Source of the DNA: an uncultured Bacteroides sp.
GTDB taxonomy: Bacteria; Bacteroidota; Bacteroidia; Bacteroidales; Bacteroidaceae
Direction of reading: 5' to 3'
DNA: 64,000 bases
Assembly (NCBI RefSeq): GCF_902491285.1
Contig: NZ_CABUHK010000015.1
Location: 13,907-77,906, forward strand
Positions 18,997 through 27,452 of the stretch are shown piece by piece. A program made the translations under genes and the position numbers. The notes under the pieces were generated by a model. That model saw only the letters and a list, made by a program, of their open reading frames with translations, made no database searches and had not been told where the DNA came from. The stretch's first letter is position 1. Each line of letters begins with the position of its first letter.

Positions 18997-19019
18997 TTCA
19001 AAACTTATTTACCCAAACA

Positions 19020-19050
19020 TTTGCAGATTCAGAAGTTTATACTACCTTTG
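19020..19050 (+). promoter_or_regulatory. Promoter of tRNA-Trp
   Basis: A -33 TTTG (19020-19023) and a -7 TACCTTTG (19043-19050) with a 19-base spacer, a near-ideal Bacteroides promoter, 11 bases before the tRNA. Confidence 0.75.
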
Positions 19051-19061
19051 CAGCCGCAAAC

Positions 19062-19134
19062 ACGGGAGTAGCTCAGTTGGTAGAGCACCGGTCTCCAAAA
19101 CCGGGTGTCGGGAGTTCGAGCCTCTCCTCCCGTG
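19062..19134 (+). tRNA. tRNA-Trp (anticodon CCA)
   Basis: This 73-base cloverleaf has acceptor stem ACGGGAG pairing with CTCCCGT, D arm GCTC/GAGC, anticodon stem CCGGT/ACCGG with anticodon CCA at 19095-19097, and T arm with GTTCGAG. No CCA tail is encoded; GCAAGG follows instead. A 15-bp hairpin with one G-T pair (19142-19174) just beyond it is the likely terminator. Confidence 0.95.
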
Positions 19135-19141
19135 CAAGGAT

Positions 19142-19174
19142 AAACAGCTGTAAGTTAAGAACTTACGGCTGTTT
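19142..19174 (+). terminator. Hairpin after tRNA-Trp
   Basis: Bases 19142-19156 pair with 19160-19174 (15 bp, one G-T pair, three-base loop). Only a weak T tract follows (GTTTATCGTTT). Confidence 0.65.
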
Positions 19175-19405
19175 ATCGTTTACAGGTCGGACAAATGTCG
19201 GACACTATTTTTTTTACCTTCCTTTGGTATCTGCCGATGAAATTCGGATGACTTTACCATATCAATTATTTTTCCAGCACCACAAAAGTAGTAAAAGTTC
19301 TACTATCCATAAATAACAGTAGAACTTTCGCTACCTTTTAACAATCCGCCATTTTATTGCGCTAAACAACCATAAACACAACTATAATATAATTGTGGTT
19401 CATCG

Positions 19406-19457
19406 ATTTCACCTAATTCTCGAAATGCCCATGAATAAGGTAATAGCGGGTGAAAGC
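19406..19457 (+). repeat. Left arm of a 52-bp imperfect inverted repeat
   Basis: Aligned without gaps to the reverse complement of 19837-19888, 40 of 52 bases match. The inner 12 bases AGCGGGTGAAAGC-type segment and the ATGAATAAGG segment are identical. The arms enclose 379 bp. Confidence 0.75.
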
Positions 19458-19519
19458 AAGGGGTAAGCTCAGGTGAAACTGAACATTAGCGGTTTCACCT
19501 TGTCTTTTCAAAATTTCCC

Positions 19520-19779
19520 TTGAGCTAAAATAAATTTCATTATAGCTAATCCGGATATGCTTATAGCTAATCGAAATATGCTTATAACAAATCCGTTGTC
19601 AGGTATTAATAGATAATCCATCAGGTATTAACAGCCTGTATGTAAAGTGTTAACATCTTGACTCTTATCTATTAATACTTGAGTTGGTAGATCTATATAT
19701 TCAACACATTGAATCTATATACTTACCGCATTGAATCTATATATTCAGCACGGTGGCTCTATATGTTCAGCAATCGGTG
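19520..19779 (+). repeat. Twelve degenerate tandem units of 21-22 bp (iteron-like)
   Basis: Units begin at 19520, 19541, 19562, 19583, 19604, 19626, 19648, 19670, 19692, 19714, 19736 and 19758. The first four have a 21-bp period, the rest 22 bp. Three flavours follow in blocks: TATAGCTAAT-like (units 1-4), TATTAAYA-like (5-8) and TCTATATATTC-like (9-12). The spacing keeps every core on one face of the helix, as in replication iterons or arrayed protein-binding sites. Confidence 0.7.
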
Positions 19780-19836
19780 TAAATAAATTTAAAAGGTGAA
19801 AGCAATAACGGGAGATTTTACCTTGATTTTTTCTAC

Positions 19837-19888
19837 GCTTTCACCCGCTATCTCCTTATTCATCGATGTTTCAGAGATAAGGTGAAAC
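19837..19888 (-). repeat. Right arm of the 52-bp imperfect inverted repeat
   Basis: Reverse complement of the left arm (19406-19457) at 40 of 52 positions. It begins GCTTTCACCCGCTAT and ends AAGGTGAAAC. Confidence 0.75.
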
Positions 19889-20020
19889 TGGTGAAATTTA
19901 TGAGTCAAAAGTTCATGTTGTACTTATGCGAGTCAGTAATTGAAAACAAATTCTCATTCATTTCCGCACAGAAAAGAACCGTTTTAGTTATAGTTATTCT
20001 GGAACACATCCCCCAAACTT

Positions 20021-21850
20021 TCAAACTGAGCCTTTAACAGTCTCAACCAAACGGATAAATTCCCTTCTATACCCTTTTTCATCATTATCCAATCCTTGTT
20101 TTGCCAGACTGATTACTTTATCATAACTGGCATCTCCTTTGAAGTCAGAATTCCGGAGTAATTGTCCGAACATTACTACAGCCGAAGCAAAGCGGAAATC
20201 AGAAGAAACATTATTTCCTTTATTATCAACAAATGGAAGTTCCATTTTCTTGCTGACATCTTTGTCCGGGGCTTTGTAACGCAGCTTCACAGTCAGGAGT
20301 TCATTAGAGTCCGTCGGTTTCACGGTTACTTTCCCTTTCTTCTGATATTTCAAATCATCTATCTTGCCTACATAGTCATTCTTCACACCTGTAGGGATTA
20401 CTTCGTAGAAAGCAGTCACCGTATGTCCTGCACCCATATCTCCGGCATCTTTTGCATCATTATTGAAGTCCTCGTCTTTCAGCAGGCGGCTTTCGTAACC
20501 TATCAAACGATATGCCTGTACTTGTGAAGGATTAAACTCTACCTGCAATTTTACATCTTTCGCAACTGTATGGAGAGTAGCACCAAATTCACCGACCAAG
20601 ACACGGTTGGCTTCTTGCAGATTATCTATATAAGCATGGTTTCCATTTCCCTTTTCTGCCAAAACCTGCATCTTTTTATCTTTATAATTTCCCATTCCAT
20701 AGCCCAATACAGTAAGAAATACTCCATTCTTCCGTTCTTTCTCAATCAATTGTTCCAATCCTTCTGCCGAAGAAACGCCTACATTAAAATCTCCATCGGA
20801 ACAGAGGATGATGCGGTTATTGCCATTAGAGATCAGATTCTTCTTGGCTATTTTATATGCTAACAAGATACCTGCGCCGCCTGCCGTAGAACCGCCTGCC
20901 GTCAGTTCGTCTATCGCTTCGCGAATCTTTTGTTTGTCGCTGCCCGGAGTAGACTCTAGTTTCACGCCGGCGCTGCCCGCATAAGTTACGATAGCTACCT
21001 TATCTTTCTCACGTAAGTTGTTGACCAACAGTTTGAGAGATGACTTCACCAATTCCAGCCGATTAGCTCCCCACATAGAACCGGAAACGTCAATCAGAAA
21101 CACTAAATTGGATGCAGGCAGATTATCTGTAGGGATTTCTTTTGCTTTCAATCCGATACGTACAAGACGATGGGCAGAGTTCCAGGGACACGCTCCGGCT
21201 TCCATCGTAATCTTCACCGGATCACTTCCGGCCGGTTTCGGATAATCGTATGAGAAGTAATTCACAAGTTCTTCCGTACGGATAGCGTCGGCAGGCGGCA
21301 ATTCTCCTTTATTGATAAAACGGCGCATATTACTGTAAGAAGCAGCATCTACATCAATAGAGAAAGTTGAAAGCGCGGCATCCGACACGTTCTTGAAGCC
21401 GTTTTCCTGAATCTGCCCGTATTCTTCCGTATTCACTCTATCATACATGACTGCCGGAGTCGGACAAATTGCCATACAAGAACCAGTCATTGCTTTAGTT
21501 TTCATTGTGCCGTAACCTACCACAACACACTCTTCCAATGCAACATTATCCGTTTTCAACTTCACATTGAGTTGCATCGACTTAACCACTCTTTGCTCTT
21601 GCTTATACCCGATATACTGGAACAACAACGTATCCCCTTTTTTAGCCAAAATAGAATACCGACCATTCATATCGGTTATCACACCATTCGTGGTTCCCTT
21701 TACCAAAACCGAACAACCGACAACGGGCGTTCCGTCTGCCGCATCCGTCACAATACCCGTCACCGTAATAGTTTGCGCACTCACTGTACCTAAAGAAACA
21801 ACTGTCATCAGCAGTACGAGCATCATCGCTCTGAATTGATTTGTTTTCAT
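20021..21850 (-). CDS. Exported vWA-domain protein with N-terminal carboxypeptidase-regulatory-like domain (YfbK-like)
   Basis: The 609-residue protein has a signal peptide (1-25, ending VSAQ) without a lipobox. Residues about 28-110 form a CarboxypepD_reg-like domain (GIVTDAADGTPVVGCSV) that ends in LEECVVVGYGTMKTKAMTG, the motif that normally starts a SusC plug. A vWF_N segment follows (YGQIQENGFKNVSDAALSTF), then a vWA domain with the MIDAS motif DVSGSMWG, and a DUF3520-type C-terminus. It probably works in the periplasm in metal-dependent protein binding. It is divergent from the sigma factor gene across 154 bp, and its VVVGYG motif is shared with the TonB protein there. Confidence 0.88.
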   Translation of the reverse strand: MKTNQFRAMMLVLLMTVVSLGTVSAQTITVTGIVTDAADGTPVVGCSVLVKGTTNGVITDMNGRYSILAKKGDTLLFQYIGYKQEQRVVKSMQLNVKLKTDNVALEECVVVGYGTMKTKAMTGSCMAICPTPAVMYDRVNTEEYGQIQENGFKNVSDAALSTFSIDVDAASYSNMRRFINKGELPPADAIRTEELVNYFSYDYPKPAGSDPVKITMEAGACPWNSAHRLVRIGLKAKEIPTDNLPASNLVFLIDVSGSMWGANRLELVKSSLKLLVNNLREKDKVAIVTYAGSAGVKLESTPGSDKQKIREAIDELTAGGSTAGGAGILLAYKIAKKNLISNGNNRIILCSDGDFNVGVSSAEGLEQLIEKERKNGVFLTVLGYGMGNYKDKKMQVLAEKGNGNHAYIDNLQEANRVLVGEFGATLHTVAKDVKLQVEFNPSQVQAYRLIGYESRLLKDEDFNNDAKDAGDMGAGHTVTAFYEVIPTGVKNDYVGKIDDLKYQKKGKVTVKPTDSNELLTVKLRYKAPDKDVSKKMELPFVDNKGNNVSSDFRFASAVVMFGQLLRNSDFKGDASYDKVISLAKQGLDNDEKGYRREFIRLVETVKGSV

Positions 21851-21983
21851 AATTTCATTATTTAAAAATGTGACAATTAATTCGCTTTTACTATAGAGAT
21901 GCAGATTTCACACTGATTCCATAAAGCCATCAAACTTTTTTTTTATTTTTCTTCTTCCAGTTGTTATTTTTAGTCCCAATCCC

Positions 21984-21991
21984 TATCTTTG
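21984..21991 (+). promoter_or_regulatory. -7 box of the sigma/TonB operon
   Basis: TATCTTTG lies 13 bases before the ATG at 22005, giving a very short leader. Confidence 0.5.
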
Positions 21992-22004
21992 GCAACCAAT
22001 AGAG

Positions 22005-22577
22005 ATGCTGTTTTTCAAAAGAAACATATCGAAACTATCGGACGAAGAGTTACTGACACATTATATAAAGTCCGGGGATACGGAATATTTCGGTGAATTA
22101 TACAACCGATATATCCCGTTACTGTATGGACTTTGCCTGAAATATTTGCAAGATGAAGACCGCGCACAGGAAGCTGTGATGCAGTTGTTTGAAGACTTAT
22201 TGCCGAAAATAAGCAATTATGAGATAAAGGTTTTCAAGCCATGGCTCTACCGCGTAGGCAAGAACCATTGCTTGCAGCTTCTACGAAAAGAAAACAAGGA
22301 AATTCCGTTAGATTACAGCATTAATGTTATGGAATCCGACGAATTTCTGCATCTATTAAGTGAAGAGGAAAGTTCGGAAGAGCAACTGAAGGCGTTACAT
22401 CACTGCCTCGAAAAGTTGCCTGAAGAACAACGGCTCAGCATTACGCGTTTCTTCTTGGAAGAGATGTCCTATGCAGACGTTGCCGAGCAGACAGGATTTA
22501 CTCTGAACAATGTGAAAAGCTATATCCAAAACGGAAAGCGAAACTTGAAAAATTGTATCAAGAAACAGACCCTATGA
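22005..22577 (+). CDS. ECF-type RNA polymerase sigma factor
   Basis: The 190-residue protein has a sigma-2 region (LYNRYIPLLYGLCLKYLQDEDRAQEAVMQ..., about 35-95, with the DEDRAQEAVMQLF core) and a sigma-4 region (LPEEQRLSITRFFLEEMSYADVAEQTGFTLNNVKSYI split over 135-180). Its stop overlaps the start of the next gene by four bases (ATGA, 22574-22577), so it is translationally coupled to a membrane protein that probably restrains it. No FecR-type anti-sigma is present. Confidence 0.88.
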   Translation: MLFFKRNISKLSDEELLTHYIKSGDTEYFGELYNRYIPLLYGLCLKYLQDEDRAQEAVMQLFEDLLPKISNYEIKVFKPWLYRVGKNHCLQLLRKENKEIPLDYSINVMESDEFLHLLSEEESSEEQLKALHHCLEKLPEEQRLSITRFFLEEMSYADVAEQTGFTLNNVKSYIQNGKRNLKNCIKKQTL

Positions 22578-23812
22578 AACTATTGGACTACATACGAGGA
22601 CTCCGCAAAGGAAAAGAGGCGCACCGACTGGAAAAAGAGTCGATGAAAGACCCTTTCCTGGCTGATGCTATGGATGGATACAGCCAGGTGGAAGGGAATC
22701 ACGAAGAACGGATAGAGAAACTGCGGATGCAGGTTTCGGCTCATTCTGCAAGGAATACGAATCCTTCAAAGAAGAAAAATTCGTATGCTATCACTTGGAG
22801 CATTGCTGCTTGCCTGGTGATTGGAATCGGCATCAGTACTTATTTCCTGTTTCTCAGAAAGAGTATGGCAGATGATGTATTTATCGCCAAAGAAGATATT
22901 CCTTCGGTAGTGTTCAAACCGGTCACTCCGCAAGAGGAAACAGTCGCTTTGGCTAAAACAAAAATAAAGCAGGATTCCACTCATAAAGTCACCGTGAAGC
23001 AAACGGATAAAAAGAATATAGTAGCTAAAAACAAAACCACTTCCAAACCGCAAAGCGCACCAGTAGTGGCAGCAACACCAATTATAGAAAAAAACACCGA
23101 GCAAAGTGAAACTGCCAGGCAAGTTGTAATGCAAGAAGAAACAGTAGTGGTGGATACAAATATTCCCCTCTCCGAAGTCCATGAAATGAAAGTGGCAAAA
23201 GCAGCCACTCCCAACCGGAATTTTATAAAGGGGAAAGTGACGGATGAAAAGGGACAACCAATCATTGGAGCCAGTGTAGCATATACCGGAACAAATATAG
23301 GCACAATCACAGACCTCAACGGTGAGTTTGCATTAAAAAAAGAAAAAGATAACAATGAACTAACAGCACAGTTTATCGGTTACGAACCGGTAGAAATACC
23401 CGTAGATACCAGCAGGACAATGTTAATTGCCATGAATGAAAATAAACAAACTCTTGATGAAGTGGTAGTAGTGGGATATGGCAGCAGTAAGAAATCCACC
23501 GTCACCGGTGCCTCGGCAAAAGTTTCTTCAAAAACAAAAGATAAACACCTGACTCCACAGCCGGTAATAGGTAAACGTAAATACAAGAAGTATTTGGAAG
23601 AAAATCTTATCCGCCCGAATGATGACAAGTGTAAGGATGTGAAAGGCGAGGTAGTACTTGCTTTCTTTGTTGACAAGGAAGGAAATCCACAGAACATCAC
23701 TGTCGTCCATGGAATATGCGAATCTGCTGATAAAGAAGCAATCCGGCTTGTCAAAGAAGGTCCGAAGTGGACGTTCGGAAACCTTCCGACAAGGGTTACG
23801 GTACAGTTCTGA
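22574..23812 (+). CDS. Membrane protein joining an anti-sigma-like head, carboxypeptidase-regulatory-like domain and TonB C-terminus
   Basis: The 412-residue protein is built in this order: a charged cytoplasmic head of about 70 residues (MKLLDYIRGLRKGKEAHRLE); one membrane helix at about 73-93 (AACLVIGIGISTYFLFL); a Lys/Thr/Val-rich periplasmic linker; a CarboxypepD_reg-like domain (IKGKVTDEKGQPIIGASVAY); a VVVVGYGSSKKSTVTGAS motif; and a TonB_C domain at the end (KGEVVLAFFVDKEGNPQNI). The overlap with the sigma gene and the cytoplasmic head suggest that it controls the sigma factor; that is inference. The TonB domain could touch outer-membrane receptors. Confidence 0.82.
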   Translation: MKLLDYIRGLRKGKEAHRLEKESMKDPFLADAMDGYSQVEGNHEERIEKLRMQVSAHSARNTNPSKKKNSYAITWSIAACLVIGIGISTYFLFLRKSMADDVFIAKEDIPSVVFKPVTPQEETVALAKTKIKQDSTHKVTVKQTDKKNIVAKNKTTSKPQSAPVVAATPIIEKNTEQSETARQVVMQEETVVVDTNIPLSEVHEMKVAKAATPNRNFIKGKVTDEKGQPIIGASVAYTGTNIGTITDLNGEFALKKEKDNNELTAQFIGYEPVEIPVDTSRTMLIAMNENKQTLDEVVVVGYGSSKKSTVTGASAKVSSKTKDKHLTPQPVIGKRKYKKYLEENLIRPNDDKCKDVKGEVVLAFFVDKEGNPQNITVVHGICESADKEAIRLVKEGPKWTFGNLPTRVTVQF

Positions 23813-23816
23813 TTTC

Positions 23817-24689
23817 TTATATCAGTTCGTAGCTGGCCATTTGTATCGGCATATCCAGATTGTGAAGCACTTTCTCCAACAGAATACCTTCGCGGTTGTC
23901 ATATTCATAACCGAAAGTGGCACGGATGCCTTGCAGGATAAATTGCGTGGCACGGTCTAATGCCATCGGAAGACTGTCTCCCTGCATTAATGAACCTGTA
24001 ATCACGCTGGTAAAAGTATCTCCCGTTCCGGGATAATGGGCGGGCAGATAGGGACAGGTCACTTTCCAGTAACGGTTTCCCTGGCGGTTGTATGCATAAA
24101 CCGAAGTTTTGTGAGGTTCGTCATGCACAGGAACACTGGTAATAATAACGACTTGCGGACCTTTATCAGACAAAAGACGAAGGTATTCTTTCAATTCCTC
24201 GTCCGTATTATCTGCCTTATAAGGCCTGTCCAGTAAATAGAACAGCTCTGTCAGATTAGGAGTAACCACATCCGCCTTAGTTATCAGGTGACGCATCTCT
24301 TTTACCATTTCCATATCAAAGTTGGTATACAGACGACCGTTATCCCCCAATACCGGGTCAGCTACTATCAGGCTATCCGGCTGGCGGAAGTCTTTGATAA
24401 AATCGGAAACAATCTGAATCTGTTTCGGAGAGCCGAGGTATCCGGTATAAATAGCGTCGAACTGGACTTCCAGTTTCTTCCATCCGGCTATAATCTTCGG
24501 CATTTCATCCGTCAGGTCCAAAAAGGAGAAGCCGGGATACTGCGTATGGTTAGACAGTACTGCCGTAGGAAGCGGACAGACTTGAAAGCCCATTGATGAC
24601 AGGATAGGAATAACGACAGTCAGAGATACGCGCCCCATCCCCGAAAGGTCATGGACAGCAGCTATTTTCTTTACTTTATTAGCATACAT
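23817..24689 (-). CDS. Pyridoxamine/pyridoxal kinase (PfkB/ribokinase superfamily)
   Basis: The 290-residue protein begins with the motif KIAAVHDLSGMGRVSLTVVI used by pyridoxamine kinases and carries the ATP/anion-hole motif PGTGDTFTSVI (about 220). It phosphorylates pyridoxal or pyridoxamine in the vitamin B6 salvage route. It starts 11 bp after the lutC stop on the same strand and so is probably the last gene of the lut operon. Its 3' end converges on the TonB protein gene four bases away. Confidence 0.88.
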   Translation of the reverse strand: MYANKVKKIAAVHDLSGMGRVSLTVVIPILSSMGFQVCPLPTAVLSNHTQYPGFSFLDLTDEMPKIIAGWKKLEVQFDAIYTGYLGSPKQIQIVSDFIKDFRQPDSLIVADPVLGDNGRLYTNFDMEMVKEMRHLITKADVVTPNLTELFYLLDRPYKADNTDEELKEYLRLLSDKGPQVVIITSVPVHDEPHKTSVYAYNRQGNRYWKVTCPYLPAHYPGTGDTFTSVITGSLMQGDSLPMALDRATQFILQGIRATFGYEYDNREGILLEKVLHNLDMPIQMASYELI

Positions 24690-24700
24690 ATTACTTATAT

Positions 24701-25282
24701 TTAAATCAAAATGACTAATACATCCCGCGCGCCATGTGCACCCATTACCAATGCCTGCTCAATGTCGGCTGTCTTTGAAGGGCCGGAGATGAACGTACCG
24801 AACTTATATTCCTGTCCGTCCAATTCATGGTAAGCATCATACATGGTGTCCACTATTCTATTCCGGTCGAGCAGGATAACCAGTTTCTCTGAAATAAAAT
24901 ATACAGCCTTATACTTCACTGTCTGCGGTATCCAAATGGCTCCGTTCTCGGCTACGCCGATTTCTCCTTTCACTACTGCCACATCCGTACCGTCCAACTC
25001 TTTCGGGTCATCCAAGTTGTCGGGATTGAAAGTCGCACAGGAAATTTCCGGCAATACGGAAGCAATGCGCATAGCATCGGGATATGTCCTGCGTATCACA
25101 GCATCCACATCTTCCCCTTCGCCCAACACGACCGCTGTGCCGCCAACCGCACGGCTGATAGCACAAAACTGCTCTATCTTATCCGGATATGACAATCGTT
25201 CCATATCCGCTATATCCGGCTTATCATAACGTACTTGCGTATTCTTACGGATACTGGCTAATATTTCTTCTCTACTGCTCAT
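24701..25282 (-). CDS. lutC: Lactate utilisation protein C (LUD domain)
   Basis: This 193-residue LUD-domain protein (MSSREEILASIRKNTQ) has the family core VAVVKGEIGVAENGAIWIP. With LutA and LutB it forms the iron-sulfur L-lactate oxidase complex that feeds electrons to quinones; LutC is the small LUD subunit. The ATG at 25282 overlaps the lutB stop by four bases (ATGA). A longer frame to 25321 would overlap lutB more and is rejected. Confidence 0.87.
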   Translation of the reverse strand: MSSREEILASIRKNTQVRYDKPDIADMERLSYPDKIEQFCAISRAVGGTAVVLGEGEDVDAVIRRTYPDAMRIASVLPEISCATFNPDNLDDPKELDGTDVAVVKGEIGVAENGAIWIPQTVKYKAVYFISEKLVILLDRNRIVDTMYDAYHELDGQEYKFGTFISGPSKTADIEQALVMGAHGARDVLVILI

Positions 25283-26664
25283 TTGGTCTCCTCCTTTCCC
25301 TGTACCTTGTTTTTCTTCCACATTTCATTGAACGACTCTTTAGCGAATTCCGGCAATTCGCGCCCTTTCCCCCAATCATCGAAATCATTGTATTTCATAA
25401 AACGAGGCAGGCTGTTTATCACCGGGGCAGCCCACAAAGCAGCGTTGAACAACGCCGGGCGTTCCATCAGGAACTTCATGCCACCGGACATTATCTTCTT
25501 TCCCGTATTTGCCTTTCCAAGCCCATCCAAATCCTGACGCCATTTATAAATTTGTTCGGCCAAATCGACTTTCACCGGACAGACATCAGAACAGGACATA
25601 CACAATGAGCAGGCAGAAAGATTATCGTAATACTTCTCCGGATTATGCGCCATTCCCAAATTGATTCCGATAGGACCGGGAATGAAATAGGTATAAGAGT
25701 ATCCACCACTCCGGCGATATACAGGACAGGTATTCATGCAGGCACCACAGCGGATGCAATTCAATGTCTTGATATGGTCGGGCTTGGAAAGCAGGGAACT
25801 CCGTCCATTGTCTACAATGATGATATGATATTCGCCACCTTCACGCGGACGACGGTAATGAGAAGTGTATGTCGTCACCGGCTGCCCGGTAGCCGAACGC
25901 GCCAACAACCGGGTAAACACACCCAGCGCATCCAAATCCGGAACAATCTTTTCCATACCGAAAGCGGCAATATTCAGTTTCGGATATGAGGTTCCCATAT
26001 CGGCATTGCCTTCATTCGTACAGACAACGATGTCTCCGGTAGAAGCCACGGCAAAATTAGCTCCTGTCATGGCAGCTTCGGCATTCAGGAAAAGGTGGCG
26101 TAAGTTCTTCCGGGCGGCATGCGTCAGGTAAGTAGGGTCAAAGTTTCCTTTTTCCGTACCCATTTCTTTCTCGAAAAGTTCGCCTACCTGTTCCCGTTTG
26201 ATATGAATGGCAGGCAGTACGATATGACTGGGCTCGAGATGCATCAGTTGCAGGATACGTTCGCCCAAATCGGATTCTACAACATCAATACCACGCTCCA
26301 TCAGAAAGGGATTCAATCCACATTCTTCGGCAAGCATAGACTTGCTCTTTATGAAATGATGTACGTTATGTTCGTTCAGTATCTCGTAGACGATGGCACA
26401 GTACTCATCGGCATCTTTCGCCCAATGGACAATGGCACCGTTGGCGGTAGCATTCTTCTCGAACTCCAGCAGAAGCTCCTCAAGGTGGCTGTTGGAATAC
26501 ATTTTCAGTTCACAAGCCTTGTTGCGCAACTCTTCCCATTCGGGAACTTCCTTGCTCATCTTATCCCTTTTGACGCGAACCATCCAAAGGGTTTCGTTAT
26601 GCCATGCTGCCATCTTGCCGTCCTGCAAGAACTTTTCGGCAGCCTTTGAATGTTTTGTACTCAT
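25279..26664 (-). CDS. lutB: Lactate utilisation protein B (LUD domain + 4Fe-4S ferredoxin domain)
   Basis: The 461-residue protein has an N-terminal LUD domain (to about 290; GANFAVASTGDIVVCTNEGN) and two 4Fe-4S clusters, CIRCGACMNTCPVYR and CSLCMSCSDVCPVK. A C-terminal DUF3390-type segment follows. It carries electrons between the lactate site and LutA. It overlaps lutA by four bases upstream and lutC by four bases downstream, so the three are translated as a coupled unit. Confidence 0.9.
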   Translation of the reverse strand: MSTKHSKAAEKFLQDGKMAAWHNETLWMVRVKRDKMSKEVPEWEELRNKACELKMYSNSHLEELLLEFEKNATANGAIVHWAKDADEYCAIVYEILNEHNVHHFIKSKSMLAEECGLNPFLMERGIDVVESDLGERILQLMHLEPSHIVLPAIHIKREQVGELFEKEMGTEKGNFDPTYLTHAARKNLRHLFLNAEAAMTGANFAVASTGDIVVCTNEGNADMGTSYPKLNIAAFGMEKIVPDLDALGVFTRLLARSATGQPVTTYTSHYRRPREGGEYHIIIVDNGRSSLLSKPDHIKTLNCIRCGACMNTCPVYRRSGGYSYTYFIPGPIGINLGMAHNPEKYYDNLSACSLCMSCSDVCPVKVDLAEQIYKWRQDLDGLGKANTGKKIMSGGMKFLMERPALFNAALWAAPVINSLPRFMKYNDFDDWGKGRELPEFAKESFNEMWKKNKVQGKEETK

Positions 26665-27401
26665 GATTGCGACGCTAGAATTTCTACAATATGGATAATC
26701 TGAATAGGCAGATGCTCCCGTTTGATGACGCCTTGCATATGCATCAGACAGGAACTGTCCGCTCCGACAATGTATTCGGCTCCGGTAGCCATGTGGTCTT
26801 TTACCTTATCCCGTCCCATGCAGACGGACACGGCCTGTTCTTCCACAGCAAACATACCGCCAAAACCGCAGCACTCGTCGATATGGCTGGGTTCGAAAAC
26901 TTCGATACCTTCGACCAGATCGAGCAAATCACGCAGTTTATTATAATAAGGAATATTTAACTCAGTGGCAGCCGAAATAAGCAGTTCGCGCACCCCATGA
27001 CAACTATTGTGAATACTGACCTTATGAGGAAAACGTGCAGGGATTTTCGAAGGTTTCAGCACATCGTGAATAAAATCACATATGTCATAAATCTTCCCCG
27101 CACTCTGGCAGGCATGCCCTTCTTTCTTGAGAATACCGGGATGGTTCTCTTTCACAAAAGCCACACAACTGGCGGAAGGACCGACAATGTAATCGTACTT
27201 TTGGAACAAATCGTCAAAACGGAGTGCTAACTTCACCGATTCATCTTCAAAACCGGCATTCGCCATCGGTTGTCCGCAACAGGTCTGGTCTAGCGGATAA
27301 TCGACGTCTACTCCCAAACTTTTTAATAGTTTATACGATGCCACGCCCACATTGGGATAGATAGCATTGATATAACAAGGAATAAACAAACCTACTTTCA
27401 T
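26661..27401 (-). CDS. lutA: Lactate utilisation protein A (CCG-domain Fe-S protein)
   Basis: The 246-residue protein contains two cysteine-rich CCG domains with CCGQPMANAG and CCGFGGMFAVEE, the ligands of the non-cubane Fe-S clusters of the LutA/GlpC/HdrB family. It begins MKVGLFIPCYINAIYPNVG; the ATG at 27401 is preferred to one at 27440 because homology begins there. It is the first gene of lutABC, which lies 51 bp after queE on the same strand. Confidence 0.9.
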   Translation of the reverse strand: MKVGLFIPCYINAIYPNVGVASYKLLKSLGVDVDYPLDQTCCGQPMANAGFEDESVKLALRFDDLFQKYDYIVGPSASCVAFVKENHPGILKKEGHACQSAGKIYDICDFIHDVLKPSKIPARFPHKVSIHNSCHGVRELLISAATELNIPYYNKLRDLLDLVEGIEVFEPSHIDECCGFGGMFAVEEQAVSVCMGRDKVKDHMATGAEYIVGADSSCLMHMQGVIKREHLPIQIIHIVEILASQS

Positions 27402-27452
27402 AACTATATCATGTAATAATTTAAGCTTCTTCCGCCACATCCGTCTATCAGT

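Larger units (their letters stand above)
19175..20020. other. Gene-free repeat region downstream of tRNA-Trp
   Basis: I find no credible coding sequence in these 850 bp. In order it holds: two direct copies of GTCGGACA, 11 bp apart (19186, 19197); an 11-bp perfect inverted repeat AAAGTTCTACT/AGTAGAACTTT (19294-19328); a 52-bp left arm (19406-19457); a small inverted repeat AGGTGAAAC/GTTTCACCT (19471-19500); a tandem array of 21-22 bp units (19520-19779); and a right arm (19837-19888) inverted relative to the left. GGTGAAA occurs about eight times in both orientations. Position after a tRNA suggests the non-coding end of an integrated element, perhaps decayed; no integrase is present. Confidence 0.6.

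Noticed and set aside
18978-19316. Plus-strand open frame of 112 residues over tRNA-Trp
   Set aside because: It reads straight through the tRNA and its terminator and resembles no protein family.
19520-19779. The repeat array as a CRISPR
   Set aside because: There are no constant repeats with unique spacers of about 30 bp, the unit is only 21-22 bp and the whole unit drifts; no cas genes are near.
24036-26698. Several plus-strand frames of 66-176 residues opposite lutABC
   Set aside because: They are antisense shadows of well-identified genes and share no features with known families.
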